Positions 37,101 to 49,894 are shown, counted from the first letter of the stretch. The stretch: 64,000 nt of DNA from Vibrio neptunius (GCA_019339365.1 CP079860.1:868001-932000); one strand, 5' to 3'. Numbers and translations: made by a program. The notes: generated by a model from the sequence alone, not told the origin.

Positions 37101-40100
37101 GCGATGGAACCAGTTTAGGATTGTTCGCCGGTGAAATGAATGTGATGACGAAAGTCGGTAACGGTACAACCTTGGCGGCGATGTTTGGCAAAGCCAACAT
37201 CATGACGCATGTTGGCGATGGTCTCACGGGCGTGTTAGCACTGGGCGAAGCCAATATTGTCACCAAAGTGGGTGATGATTTCATGGGCGTGGTGGCAGCA
37301 GCAAAAGCGAACGTCGTGACTCATGTTGGTGATGCAACAACCGCAGCGGTATTGGCTGGTAAAGGTAATATACTCACCAAAGTGGGCGAAGGCACCACAG
37401 TGGGTTTGTTGATATCTGATATCGGCAACGTGATGACCCATGTCGGAGATGGCACGACCATAGGTATTGCCAAAGGCAAGGCCAATATCGTGACCAAGGT
37501 CGGCGATGGTTTGGGCATCAATGTCGCTTGGGGGCAAGCTAACGTGTTTACCCAAGTGGGCGACGGTGATCGCTACAACTTTGCCAAAGGTGAAGCCAAC
37601 ATCCTCACCAAAGTGGGGGATGGCCAAGAAGTCTCCGTGGTGCAAGGTAAAGCCAACATCATTACTCATGTGGGCAATGGCGACGACTACACCGGAGCTT
37701 GGGGTAAAGCAAACGTCATTACTAAAGTGGGCGATGGCCGCAACGTGGTACTGGCAAAAGGTGAGGCCAACATTGTTACCCAAGTGGGCGATGGTGATAG
37801 CTTCAACGCCCTTTGGAGCAAAGGCAACGTCGTGACCAAAGTGGGTGATGGTATGCAGGTGACTGCTGCGAAAGGCAAAGCCAATATCACCACCACGGTC
37901 GGTAATGGTTTGAGTGTGACGGCTGCCTACGGTGACGCAAACATCAACACCAAAGTGGGCAATGGTGTTTCTGTTAACGTGGCTTGGGGCAAATACAATA
38001 TCAACACGAAAGTGGGGGATGGCCTTAATGTTGCCGTAATGAAAGGCAAAGCCAACGCCAATATTCACATCGGTGACGGTCTCAACATCAATGCCTCTTA
38101 CGCACGAAACAACGTGGCAATTAAAGTCGGTAACGGCGATTTTTACAGCTTAGCGGTTGCATCGAGCAACACCAGCAGCAACAAACTCTCGGCACTGTTT
38201 GATAACGTCAAACAAACACTATTGGGTGTCGGTGGCAGCCAGGCCATTAACTACTTGGTTCAAGGTGATGAAGCCTCGACATCCGGCACGCAAAAAGGTC
38301 GTGGTGCGATTGCAACACCTGAAATCACCAAGCTGGATGGTTTCCAAATGGATGCCATTGAAGAAGTGGGCTCGGACTTGGGTGATAGCCTAACAGGCAG
38401 TGTCACTAAGGTGGATACCCCAGATCTCAACGAGATGGACAATGACCTCAACATTGACGGCGCTTCTGATCACGCTCCGAATCTGATTGTGAATGGTGAT
38501 TTTGAACAAGGCGATCGTGGTTGGCAATCGACACACGGTGTTGAAGCTTCTTACTCGGGTAGCGTGTATGGCGTGAATGGAGAAGGCCATGGCACACGAG
38601 TCACTGAGCTTGATACCCACACCAATACCAGTCTTTATCAAGATTTGACCGATCTTACAGAAGGTGAAGTCATTGCAGTGAGCTTTGATTTTGCAAAACG
38701 TGCAGGTCTATCGAATAACGAAGGCATTGAAGTGCTTTGGAACGGTGAAGTCGTCTTCTCATCGTCTGGTGATGCCTCTGCTTGGCAGCAAAAAACCTTA
38801 AAACTGACCGCACATGCTGGCAGTAACCGAATCGAATTCAAAGGCACAGGCCACAATGATGGGCTGGGCTATATCTTAGATAATGTCGTGGCGAAATCGG
38901 AATCGTCGCCACAAGCCAACGCAGTGAGTGAGCACGCGAAACAAAATCAAGCGTCGCAGAATGCCCTATCAGATAAAGAGCGCGCAGAAGCGGATCGTCA
39001 GCGCCTTGAACAAGAAAAGCAGAAACAGCTTGATGCTGTCGCGGGTTCACAAAGTCAATTGGAGTCGACCGACCAACAAGCCATAGAAAATAACGGCCAG
39101 GCTCAACGTGATGCAGTGAAAGAAGAATCGGAAGCCGTGACCGCTGAGTTGACAACACTGGCGCAAGGTCTCGATGTACTTGATGGCCAAGCCACGCATA
39201 CTGGTAAGTCAGGCGAACAATGGCGCAACGATTTTGCCGGCGGTTTGCTCGATGGCGTTCAAAGCCAGATCGACGATGCCAAGCAGCTAGCTAGTGACAA
39301 GATGGCGGCGGCGAAGCAGACGCAATCTGACAATAACAGCAAAGTTAAAGATTCTATTGCCAAGTCTGAAGCGGGTGTCGCAAAAGGTGAGCAAAATCGA
39401 GCAGGTGCAGAGCAAGACATCGCCGAAGCTAAAGCTGATGCAGAAACACGCAAAGCCGATGCTGTGGCGAAAAGTCACGACGCGAAACAGGCCGAATCTG
39501 ACGCACACAGCGCCGCAAACGACGCGCAATCGCGTGGTGATCGTGATGCGATGAATGCCGAAAACAAAGCTAACCAAGCACAGAATGATGCGCAAGGGGC
39601 GAAGCAAAACGAAGGCGATCGTCCAGACCGTCAAGGCGTGGCTGGCAGCGGCCTTTCGGGTAACGCTCATCGCGTGGAAGGGGCTGGTGAAACGGGCAGT
39701 CATGTTAACACCGACAGTCAAACAAACGCTGATGGTCGATTCAGTGATGGCTTGACCGAGCAAGAGCTGGAAGCGTTGGAAGGGGCGACAAACGCCGTGA
39801 ATCGTCTGCAAATTAACGCAGGTATTCGCAGTAAGAACAGTGGTAGCACCATCACCTCAATGTTCATGGAAGCAAACGCTGACAGCATTGTGGTAGACAC
39901 TACTGCGTCTCAGGATGTGGTTCGAAAAGAGGTTCGCATTTCTGGGGTGAATTTAGTAGGGCTTGGTGAAGCTTCGCATGACTCTGCTGAATCGCTTGTA
40001 GCTGCTCGCGCAGAAAAAGTGGCGAATCTCTATCGTTGGCTAGACACTGATAATGACGTGGCGACGGACAAGTATGTACCAGTCCCTGGCTTTGAACGCG

Positions 40101-43100
40101 TCGATGCTGATGTCTCTGATGAAGTCAAGCAGCGCATGATTCAATCTATGAGCGGTTACATCGAACACACCGACAATCAAGTACCGAAAGATCAAGCGCA
40201 AGCATTAGCCACTTTGTTTGTTGAATCGACGCTCGATTATGACTGGGACAAACGCGTTGAGTTTCTCACTAAGCTTGAGAGCTATGGTTATAGTTTTGAA
40301 ACGCCACACGCAGAGAAAAGCATTGTTTCCTTCTGGTCTGGTAAAAACTTCAAGCAATACCGAGACGTTCTCGACAATGCCCAGACTGATGGCAAAAAGG
40401 TCGTGTACGACATTGATGTTAAAGGCAACGCATTTGCAATCGACCTGAATAAGCATTTAATGCGTTGGGGCGGCCTGTTCCTTGACCCAGATAACGCCGA
40501 GCAAAATCAATTGAAATCGTCAATTGATGCAGCAACGTTTAGCAATACGGGGTTTTGGAGTTCAGTCTATGCGACGGGTGCACAACATGATGTGTATGTC
40601 ATCGCAGAAGGTGGTGTACGTCTTGGTAACTATTTTTGGCATGTTGAGCTACCTGCACTGCGCCAATTGCAGCGTGAAGGTTTGGTTGGTGAAATTCGAC
40701 TGCTTGATAAGCCAGTATCCGAGTACAAGGATCTACCAGCAGACGAGATTGGACGCCGACTTACCGATGCAGGCGTAGGTGTCAAAGTCCGTTTTGATGC
40801 GTTGAGCAGCGCACGACAAGCGGAACTATTGGCAGACAACCCTGATGATTATAGAGCTGACACGCTAGTTGAATTGGACGTTAAACTCAGCGCCATCGAC
40901 AGCATGTTGCGTGAATCTCTGCCCTTTTACTCACTTCGTACCGAGCGTAATCTCTTGGTGCAAGAAGGCGATGAAGGTTTCGAAGTCCGCTCATGGCCGG
41001 GTTCCGATGATAAGAGCAAGACCATCCTTCTGGATAATCCTGAAGATGCCGCTCAACAAAAAGCCATTGAGCGCTTCATTCTAGCAAACTTCGACAATTT
41101 CGAGCAGATGCCAGATGAGCTTTTCTTAGTGGACAACAAGGTGCTCTCGCATCACGATGGCCGCACGCGAATTTTGGCTCAGAAAGAAGACGGTGCTTGG
41201 ACGTACAACACCAACTCAGAGTTGATGTCGGTAACTGAACTACTTGATGCTGCTCATGTAAGCGGTAAAGTGCGTGGTGAAAGCTACCAAAAAGTGATCG
41301 ATGCTTTGGCTGAGTATCATGCGAGTACAGCTGAACACGCAGACTATGAACTTGAGTCAGTGGAGCAGCTGGTCAACTTACGTAAAAAGATTGAAGGTTA
41401 TGCTCTGGGCCATCCAGATTCTGGTCGTCTTGAAGCGATGAACTCACTGTTAAATCAGGTTAATTCACGTTTAGAAGAAGTCTCTGTTCTGGCGGTCTCT
41501 GAACAAAGCATCAAAGCGCACGATAGTTTTAGCCGTCTATATGATCAGCTTGACAATGCCCACTTAAAACAGAGTAAACATCTGTATCTGGATGGAAATG
41601 GCGATTTCGTCACTAAGGGTAAAGGCAATCTTGCCAAGATCGATCAGCTAGGTGGTAGCGATGCTGTACTTGAAAAAGTAAAAGCATCCGTAAGTCATGA
41701 ATATGGTCAAGCCATCGCCGATACGATCTTCGCTGGGCTTTCTGCCAATGAACTTGCCAAAGATGGCAAAGGCATTGATATCACTGGGTTAAACAGAGTA
41801 CACCAAGCGCTTGAACAGCATATGTCACCAGTGAGCGCAACCATGTACATTTGGAAGCCGAGTGATCACAGCGCGTTGGGTCACGCCGCATTGCAAATTG
41901 GCCAAGGGCGCACGCAGATCTACGCTCAAGCCGCGGCCGACTTCAACAAACAAAATTACGTCAGTTGGTGGCCACTCGGTAGCAAGTCATCCAATATCCG
42001 CAATATCTTCAACGTGGCGACAGAATATCAGCCAGATCTCAAACTACGCTGGAGCGACTTCAGTCAACCGGCGCATCAAAATGATACGCTTGAGCATGAT
42101 ATGGCATCGGAAGAAAACGATGGCTTTGGCTTGAACGATGGCGAAACTAAGCTGAAACGCTTTATCGAAAAGCTCAACGCCGCGAAAGGTATTGACGCAG
42201 CCTACAAAGATGCCTCTGAAGGTTATGCGAGTGTGCTACTGGGCAATCCGGATATGCTTGTATCGACAGGCATTCCAGCGCATGTTTTCCAGCCATTCGT
42301 CGATCAATGGAATGACACCAGCTACGACATGATGGACGTAGCAAACCGTTTTGCTCAAGAGCTACAGAAACAAGCTCAAGCGAGTGGTGATCCAGCCCTT
42401 GTGGCAAAACGCATCGACAACGTGGTTCGTCTGTTTGCTGAGAGAGCGCTGGAAGAAATCGAAGCCTTTAAAGCTAGCCAAGCTGATGAAGGTCGAGTGT
42501 TCCGCATCAACCTAGAAGGCTTGGATGTGGCGGCGATGCAAGCAGAGTGGAATCGTTTAAGTCACGATCCAGATGCTCGCTATCAGTTGTTGACCAAAAA
42601 CTGCTCAAGTACAGTCGCAAAAGTGTTAAAAGCGGGTGGGGCTGACAAACTTATCGGTCACACATGGCGACCTAAGTTTGGTGTTTGGACGCCGACAGAG
42701 CTTTTCAACTTTGGTCAGGCACTGCAGGAAGCTCAGCTTGAGATTGCCGCGAAGAAGCAAAGTCATCAAGTCAATGATGACCTTGATGCCTTGTCAGGCA
42801 GTGAGAAGCATAAAGACAAGGTGGCGATTGAAAATGATGGTACGCCGCCGCGCGATAAAGCATCTCTTAGCCCGCTGACTCGATTCCTCAACAATGAATT
42901 ATACGGTGAGAAAGACGCGCGTCGTAAGATTGGCGACATCACGCAAACCCTACTTGATCATGCGGTAGAAAAGGGTGAGTCGCAGAAAGTCACCCTGAAA
43001 GGGGAAGCGGGCCGTCTAACGGGGTATTACCATCAGGGAACGGCCTCAAGCGACGATGAAACGAGCACGACAAGCGGCAAAGTCGCGTTGTTCCTGCATG

Positions 43101-46100
43101 GTTCTGGCTCGTCTGCTGAAGAGCAAGCGAGTGCGATTCGCAGCCACTACCAGAAACAAGGTATCGACATGCTCGCAGTCAACCTGCGTGGCTATGGTGA
43201 AAGCGATGGCGGACCAAGCGAAAAAGGCTTGTACCAAGACGCTCGCACCATGTTCAACTACTTAGTGAATGACAAGGGTATTGACCCAAGTAACATCATC
43301 CTGCACGGCTACTCAATGGGCGGTCCAATTGCCGCTGATTTAGCACGTTATGCTGCGCAAAATGGCCAAGCGGTGTCGGGCTTATTGCTTGATCGACCTA
43401 TGCCAAGTATGACCAAAGCCATCACCGCTCATGAAGTGGCGAACCCTGCTGGTATTGTGGGTACGATTGCGAAAGCAGTTAACGGCCAATTCTCGGTGGA
43501 GAAGAACCTAAAAGGTTTGCCTCAAGAGACACCAATTCTGCTACTCACGGACAACGAAGGTTTGGGTGAAGAAGGCGAGAAACTGCGAGTTAAACTCTCG
43601 AATTCAGGATTCAATGTCACTGGTGAGCAAACTTTTTACGGCCATGAAGCAAGCAATCGTTTAATGAGCCAATATACGGGACAAATTGTGTCTGATTTGT
43701 TGAATACACAACACATCAAACATAATGAGGCAAAGTTAAACCTAGAACCACACGGCAAGAACTACGAATCCCGAGATCTTATCCTAAAACCAATTTCGCA
43801 GCCTGAAACGGTTGAACTTGGCATGCCAGAGGTGGATCAAAAAGTACTAGCAGATATTGCAGAGCGTGAAAATGTGATTATTGGTGTGCGTCCTGTTGAC
43901 GAGAAATCTAAATCTCTGATTGCATCTAAGATGTACAGCAGTAAAGGTCTCTTCGTTAAAGCCAAAAGTTCTGATTGGGGGCCAATGTCAGGCTTTATCC
44001 CCGTAGATCAATCATTTGCAAAAGCATCAGCAAGAAGAGATCTTGAAACGTTTAACCGTCATGCAGAGCAATCTATTCAATCTGGTAATGCGGTAAGTGC
44101 CGACTTGTACCTCAATCAAGTTAGGGTAGAAGAGCTGGTCTCCAAATATCACTCACTCACCCCTCTGGAGCTGGATGACCAGAGCGGTATGTATAAAACA
44201 ACGGCGACCAATGGTGACCAAAGCGTTCCTTTCTTCCTAAATAGGGTGACGGTAGACGGCAATGAGCTATGGCAGGTTCATTACATCACAAATGGGGAAT
44301 TGGCGCCGTTTAAAGTCATTGGTGATCCGGTCTCAAAGCAGCCGATGACCGCAGATTATGATTTGCTTACTGTGATGTATTCCTATGGAGACCTCGGTCC
44401 ACAGGATAAGGTAAAACAGCCATTAACATGGCAGCAGTGGAAAGACTCTGTTACGTATGAAGACTTAACGCCTAAATACAAAGAGCTCTATAGCAATGAA
44501 GAGCTCTACAACAAGAAAGATGGAGCAAGCCTTGGTAATGTGAGCGGCCGCTTAAAAGAGCTTAAGGATCGGATTAATGTTGATTTAGGTCGAACTAATG
44601 GTCTCGAGATGGTTCATCATGGTGCAGATGACGCAAATCCTTATGCCGTTATGGCGGATAACTTCCCTGCTACTTTCTTCGTTCCGAAAAGCTTATTCGC
44701 CGAAGATGGCTTAGGAGAAGGCAAGGGCTCGATCCAAACCTATTTTAATGTCAATGAACAGGGTGCAGTGGTCATCCGAAATCCACAGGAGTTTTCTAAT
44801 TTCCAGCAGGTGACGATCAATGCAAGTTTTCGCGCTTCCTTTAATGATAAGTGGAATCATGGCTTAGATGAGCCCTTATTTACGACCAAGCGTAAACTGT
44901 CTCATGAATTTCTAAACAAGAGAGATCAATTACTTAAAAAGTTATCGGGTGGTCGTCTCGACGCTCAGGATGAGACACTGGTGGCGCTTGGTAATCCAGA
45001 TGATGTGTCAGGTAACAAGGCCATAGTAGCGGTCGATGTATCGCAGATCTTTACTAGGCAAGAACTGAAAGAGAGAGCAAACGTCTTCGCTAAGCCGATT
45101 GGTGCATCCTATCAAGGTATTCTCGATCAACTTGATCTTGTTCATCAGACGGTAAGCCGTGATCAAATCGTCGCGAGCTTTGAGCTGAATAAGAAGGTCA
45201 ATGCCTACATAGCTGAACACCCAACGTCGGGGCGTAATCAAGCGCTAACGCAGTTGAAAGAGCAGATCACCAGTGCCTTGTTTATCGGTAAGATGCAAGT
45301 GGCCCAAGTGGATATTGATGCCATTGCGCAAACAAGACCAGAGCTTGCAGCGCGTATCTTTATGGTCGCGATTGAAGAGGCCAACGGTGAACATCGAGGT
45401 TTGACGGATATGATGGTTCGTTGGGCCAATGAAGACCCATACTTGGCACCGAAGCAAGGCTACAAAGGCGAAACACCTAATGACCTAGGCTTTGATGCCA
45501 AATACCACGTAGATCTCGGTGATCATTACGCTGATTTCAAACAGTGGTTAGAAACGTCTCAGTCGAATGGCTTGTTGAGTAAAGCTACGTTGGATGAATC
45601 GACTAAAACGGTTCATCTTGGCTATAGCTATCAAGAACTTCAGGATTTGACGGGTGTAGAATCGGTGCAAATGGCATTCTACTTCTTGAAAGAAGCGGCG
45701 AAGAAAGCGGATCCGATTTCCGGTGATTCAGCTGAAATGATTTTGCTGAAGAAGTTCGCTGACAAGAGCTACCTATCGCAACTTGATTCTGACCGTATGG
45801 ATCAAATTGAAGGGATCTACCGTAGTAGCCATGAGACGGACGTTGATGCTTGGGATCGCCGATACTCTGGTGCAGGCTACGATGAGCTGACAAATAAGCT
45901 TGCTGGCGCAACGGGTGTGGATGAGCAGCTTTCGGTTCTTCTCGATGATCGTAAAGGCCTATTGATTGGCGAAGTGCATGGCAGTGATGTTAATGGCCTG
46001 CGCTTTGTTAATGAGCAGATGGATGCACTGAAAAAGCAGGGTGTTACTGTAATTGGCCTTGAGCATTTACGCTCAGACCTCGCGCAGCCACTAATTGATC

Positions 46101-49100
46101 GCTACTTAGCGACAGGCGTAATGTCGAGTGAATTAAGTGCAATGCTGAAAACCAAGCATCTCGATGCTACTTTGTTTGAAAACGCACGTGCGAACGGTAT
46201 GCGTATTGTGGCGCTGGATGCAAACAGCTCTGCACGTCCAAACGTTCAGGGAACTGAACATGGTCTAATGTACCGTGCTGGTGCAGCAAACAACATTGCG
46301 GTGGAAGTACTACAAAGCCTGCCTGATGACGAAAAGTTTGTTGCCATCTATGGCAAAGCGCACTTGCAGTCGCACAAAGGGATTGAAGGGTTCGTTCCAG
46401 GTATCACGCACCGCCTTGACCTTCCTGCGCTAAGAGTCAGCGACTCGAACCAGTTCAGGGTTGAACAAGACGATATGACTTTGCGTGTTGTCTACGATGA
46501 TGTGGCCAACAAACCGAAGCTCACGTTTAAGGACAGCCTGAGTGGCGCAAATACAGCTATTCACAACCAAAATGTCAACGACTGGGAACGTGTTGCGGTG
46601 ACTCCAACAGCGGACGGTGGTGAAACCCGTTTTGACGGTCAAATCATCGTCCAAATGGAGAACGACTCTGTTGTTGCAAATGCTGCCGCTAACCTCGCGG
46701 GTAAGCACCCTGAAAGCAGTGTAGTAGTGCAGCTGGATTCAGATGGCAATTATCGCGTGGTATATGGCGATCCTTCAAAACTGGATGGAAAGCTACGTTG
46801 GCAGTTAGTGGGTCATGGTCGTGATGATTCAGACAGTAACAACACACATTTGAGTGGTTACAGCGCCGAAGATCTGGCAGCGAAATTAGCCAATTTCCAG
46901 CAGTCGTTTAGCCAAGCGGAAAACATCAACAATACGCCTGATCATATTAGTATTGTTGGTTGTTCATTGGTGAGTGATGACAAGCAAAAAGGCTTTGGTC
47001 ATCAGTTTATCAATGCGATGGATGTCAATGGTCTTCGCGTCGATGTGTCTGCGCGTAGTTCAGAATTGGCAGTTGATGCGACGGGTCGCAAGCATACTAA
47101 GGACGAAAATGGCGATTGGATTCAAAAAGCCGAAACCAATAAAGTGTCGCTAAGCTGGAATGAGCAAGGCGAAGTGATTGCCAAGGAAGAACGTATTCGC
47201 AATGGCATTGCCGAAGGCGATATCGACCTATCTCGTATTGGTGTCAGCGACGTCGGTGAGATTGCACGTGGTGCGATTGGTGACAACAATGATGTGTTTG
47301 ATGCGCCAGAAAAACGCAAAGTGGAAACGGAAACCTCATCTTCCGCTGCAAACAATAAACTCAGCTACTCCGGCAACATTCAAGTCAACGTGGGTGATGG
47401 TGAGTTTACAGCTGTAAACTGGGGTACATCCAATGTGGGCATTAAAGTCGGCAGCGGTGGCTTTAAGTCGCTGGCCTTTGGTGACAATAACGTCATGGTT
47501 CACATTGGTAATGGTGAGAGCAAACACAGCGTCGATATGGGTGGCTATCAGGCACTAGAAGGTGCACAAATGTTCATCGGTAATCGCAATGTGAGCTTCA
47601 ACTTAGGTCAGAGTAATGATCTGCTTGTGATGATGGACAAGTCTATTCCGACTCCACCATTGGTGAATCCGTTCGACGGTGCCGCTCGTATTTCGGGTGT
47701 GCTACAGAGCATTGCTACCTCGGGTGAGGACCAAGATTGGCTTGCTGCTCAAGAGCAGCAATGGACATTGTCGGGGGCGAAGAAGTTCGTCAAAGATATG
47801 TCTGGCTTGGATCAGAGTAGCAGCGTTGATTACACCAGTTTGGTTGAACTGGATTCGCACAATGAGCGCAGTAGTCGTGGCCTGAAACACGATACGGAAG
47901 CGGCGTTAAACAAGCAGTATAACCAATGGTTAAGTGGCAATAGCGACTCTAGTGCTGGCAAACTCAGCCGTGCAGATAAGCTTCGTCAAGCCAATGAAAA
48001 GCTGGCGTTTAACTTCGCCGTGGGTGGTCAGGGTGCGGATATCCAAGTGACGACAGGCAACTGGAACTTTATGTTTGGTGACAACATCCAGTCAATTTTG
48101 GATACCAACCTAGGTTCACTTTTTGGCCTCATGACACAGCAGTTCTCTGCGACGGGTCAGGCAAAAACGACCTTCACTTACACGCCAGAAGATTTGCCTC
48201 GTCAGCTTAAGAATAAGCTGCTAGGGCAGATGGCTGGAATCGGTGCTGAGACCACGCTGGCAGATATTTTTGGTGTGGATTACACCACATCAGGCCAAAT
48301 TGTGTCGCGCAATGGTGAAGCCGTCGATGGTGTGGCGATCCTCACAGAGATGTTGGAGGTTATTGGTGAGTTCAGTGGTGATCAACTGCAAGCCTTTGTC
48401 GACCCTGCTAAGTTGTTGGATAGCTTGAAGTCGGGTATCGACATGGGGGCAGATGGTATTCAGTCTTTTGCTGAAACTCATGGACTGAAAGACAAAGCAC
48501 CAGAAGAGGAAGAAAATAAGTCTGCGGTTTCTGTCAATGGTACGAGTGTGAACAGTGCGCAAGGAGCGACTGCTTCTGATGGCAATACCGAAACAGCAGA
48601 AACGCAAGATCGTGCTTTTGGCTTTAACTCGCTTAACCTGCCTAATTTGTTCGCGACTATCTTCAGTCAAGACAAGCAGAAAGAGATGAAATCGCTGGTG
48701 GAAAATCTTAAAGAGAATCTCACCGCCGATCTGCTGAACATGAAGGAGAAAACGTTTGATTTCCTTCGTAACAGTGGCCATCTCCAAGGTGATGGCGATA
48801 TTAACCTCTCCCTAGGAAACTACAACTTCAATTGGGGTGGTGATGGTAAAGATCTTGGTGCGTATCTAGGAGACAATAACAACTTCTGGGGCGGACGAGG
48901 CGATGACGTATTCTATGCCACAGGTACGTCAAACATCTTCACTGGTGGCGAAGGCAGCGATATGGGCGTTCTGATGGGACGTGAAAACATGATGTTTGGT
49001 GGTGATGGTAACGACACGGCAGTTGTTGCTGGACGCATTAACCATGTTTTCCTTGGCGCCGGTGATGACCAGTCGTTTGTCTTTGGTGAGGGCGGTGAAA

Positions 49101-49894
49101 TTGACACTGGCTTAGGCCGCGACTACGTGGTGACGTCTGGCAACTTCAACCGTGTGGATACGGGAGACGGTCAAGACTACTCGGTGACGATTGGTAACAA
49201 CAACCAAGTAGAACTAGGCGCGGGCAATGACTTTGCTAATGTCTTCGGTAACTATAACCGTATCAATGCAAGCGCGGGTAACGATGTGGTGAAGCTAATG
49301 GGCTACCATGCCGTGCTGAATGGTGGTGAGGGCGAGGATCACCTCATCGCTGCTGCCATCTCTAAGTTCAGTCAGTTCAATGGTGAAGAAGGCCGTGACC
49401 TGATGGTGTTGGGTGGTTATCAAAACACCTTCAAAGGTGGCACGGATGTGGACAGCTTTGTGGTGAGCGGTGATGTCATCGACAACCTTGTTGAAGATAT
49501 TAGCAGCGAAGATAACATTGTCTTCAATGGCATCGATTGGCAGAAACTGTGGTTCGAACGTAGCGGGTACGATCTGAAATTGTCCATTCTGCGTGACCCA
49601 GTCAGCGAGACTGACCAAGCGAAGTTTGAGCATATTGGTTCGGTGACGTTCAATGATTACTTCGACGGTAAGCGTGCGCAGATGATTATCGCAATGGGCG
49701 AGAAAGACGCAAACGGTGAACGTGAGTACACAACGTTATCTGAAAGTTCGATTGATGCTTTAGTACAAGCAATGAGTGGCTTTGACCCTCAGGCAGGTGA
49801 CAATGGATTCATCGATAACCTAGACAGCAAATCTCGCGTGGCGATTAGCACGGCGTGGGCGGACGTTGTCCATAAAAAAGGTATAACGGTGTAA
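34105..49894 (+). CDS. rtxA: MARTX multifunctional toxin RtxA (DUF1-RID-ABH-ExoY-RRSP-CPD; one frameshift)
   Basis: With one G removed from the G7 run at 36501-36507, the product is about 5262 residues. Glycine-rich A/B repeats fill residues about 25-1350; a linker with a galactose-binding-like segment and a long charged coil follows. Effectors: DUF1 (about 1880-2470); RID, acyltransferase with H2593 and C2833; ABH hydrolase with S3070 in GYSMGG; ExoY-like adenylyl cyclase (about 3200-3640); RRSP with E3956, H3958, E3986, H3987 and H4086; then CPD with H4237 and C4286, which inositol hexakisphosphate activates to release the effectors. C-terminal GGxGxD-type repeats end it. Secreted by RtxB/D/E. 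Confidence 0.95.
34200..38145 (+). repeat. RtxA N-terminal glycine-rich repeats
   Basis: First, 20-residue type A units (pattern GAGGxN/GAAxYN) at 34.2-36.2 kb; then about 28 type B units of 19-20 residues with the pattern xANVxTKVGDG or xANIxTHVGNG at 36.25-38.15 kb, seen in DNA as 57-60-base tandem similarity. They are thought to form the pore-like passage at the host plasma membrane that delivers the effectors. Confidence 0.9.
36501..36507 (+). other. Frame break in rtxA: run of seven G
   Basis: The upstream frame reads VMGGRKRTDSCR and stops; with six G it reads VMGGANVLTHVGDGS, fitting the repeat consensus perfectly. It is the only break in a 15.8-kb gene. Either a sequencing error or a slipped-strand phase-variable site; the other homopolymer breaks in the window favour the former. 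Confidence 0.85.
39733..41510 (+). other. RtxA effector 1: DUF1 domain
   Basis: About 590 residues in the first effector position. They contain SIVSFWSGKNFK and GNYFWHVELPALRQLQREG, a pairing that resembles a polymorphic-toxin domain I have seen in contact-dependent and type VI toxins. The effector in V. vulnificus MARTX at this position is known as DUF1, with no settled function. The match to polymorphic toxins is by memory of motif only. Confidence 0.65.
41515..42835 (+). other. RtxA effector 2: Rho-inactivation domain (RID)
   Basis: SDHSALGHAALQIGQG supplies His2593 and LLTKNCSSTVAKVLKAGG supplies Cys2833, the catalytic pair of the papain-like N-epsilon-fatty acyltransferase that modifies lysines in the C-terminal polybasic region of Rho GTPases and so disrupts actin. 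Both residues are intact. Confidence 0.92.
42840..43700 (+). other. RtxA effector 3: alpha/beta hydrolase (ABH)
   Basis: VALFLHGSGSSAEEQ forms the oxyanion loop, NLRGYGESDGGPSEKG is typical of the fold, and ILHGYSMGGPIAAD carries the nucleophile S3070; the catalytic His is in FYGHEASNR. ABH cleaves phosphatidylinositol 3-phosphate and blocks autophagy and endosome traffic. All catalytic residues are present. Confidence 0.92.
43705..45080 (+). other. RtxA effector 4: ExoY-like adenylyl cyclase
   Basis: SSKGLFVKAKSSDWGPMSGFIPVDQ-type wording (cited in part) carries two lysines seven residues apart, matching K81 and K88 of Pseudomonas ExoY. TADYDLLTVMYSYGDLG holds the Asp pair for metal binding, and LEMVHHGADDANPYAV plus FPATFFVP are the substrate-binding blocks. 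The domain is activated in host cells (actin, for ExoY enzymes) to make cyclic nucleotides. Confidence 0.9.
45085..46440 (+). other. RtxA effector 5: RRSP (DUF5), Ras/Rap1-specific endopeptidase
   Basis: LIGEVHGSDVNGLRFVNEQM gives E3956 and H3958; IGLEHLRSDL gives E3986 and H3987; AIYGKAHLQSHKG gives H4086. Their spacing (30 residues between the glutamates, 100 from the second Glu to the last His) equals that of V. vulnificus RRSP E3900, E3930 and H4030. An N-terminal helical segment near 45.28 kb (RPELAARIFMVAIEEANGE) is the membrane-localisation part. RRSP cuts Ras and Rap1 in switch I. Confidence 0.93.
46440..47330 (+). other. RtxA cysteine protease domain (CPD)
   Basis: GKLRWQLVGHGRDDSDSNN gives H4237 and HISIVGCSLVSDDKQKGFG gives C4286, 49 residues apart as in V. 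cholerae CPD (H3532/C3581). The domain is triggered by inositol hexakisphosphate in the host cytosol and cleaves after leucines between effectors. Confidence 0.94.
48830..49460 (+). repeat. RtxA C-terminal RTX-like repeats
   Basis: About ten glycine/aspartate-rich units with patterns GGxGxDxxxV and GxxNxxxxGxGxD, e.g. GGDGNDTAVV, LGAGDDQSFV, LGAGNDFANV. They bind calcium outside the cell and are followed by the type I secretion signal at the C-terminus. Confidence 0.9.

Noticed and set aside
37235..38068. 277-codon open frame on the minus strand inside rtxA
   Set aside because: It mirrors the repetitive codons of the RtxA B repeats (His/Asp/Val-rich pattern) and has no start signal; it is a shadow frame.
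36250..38150. CRISPR-like periodic repeats of about 57-60 bases
   Set aside because: The period is a multiple of three and the frame is open throughout; these are the coding B repeats of RtxA, with no constant repeat/variable spacer structure.
39287..39811. 174-codon minus-strand frame within rtxA
   Set aside because: Antisense of the charged coiled linker of RtxA; composition is explained by the sense strand.
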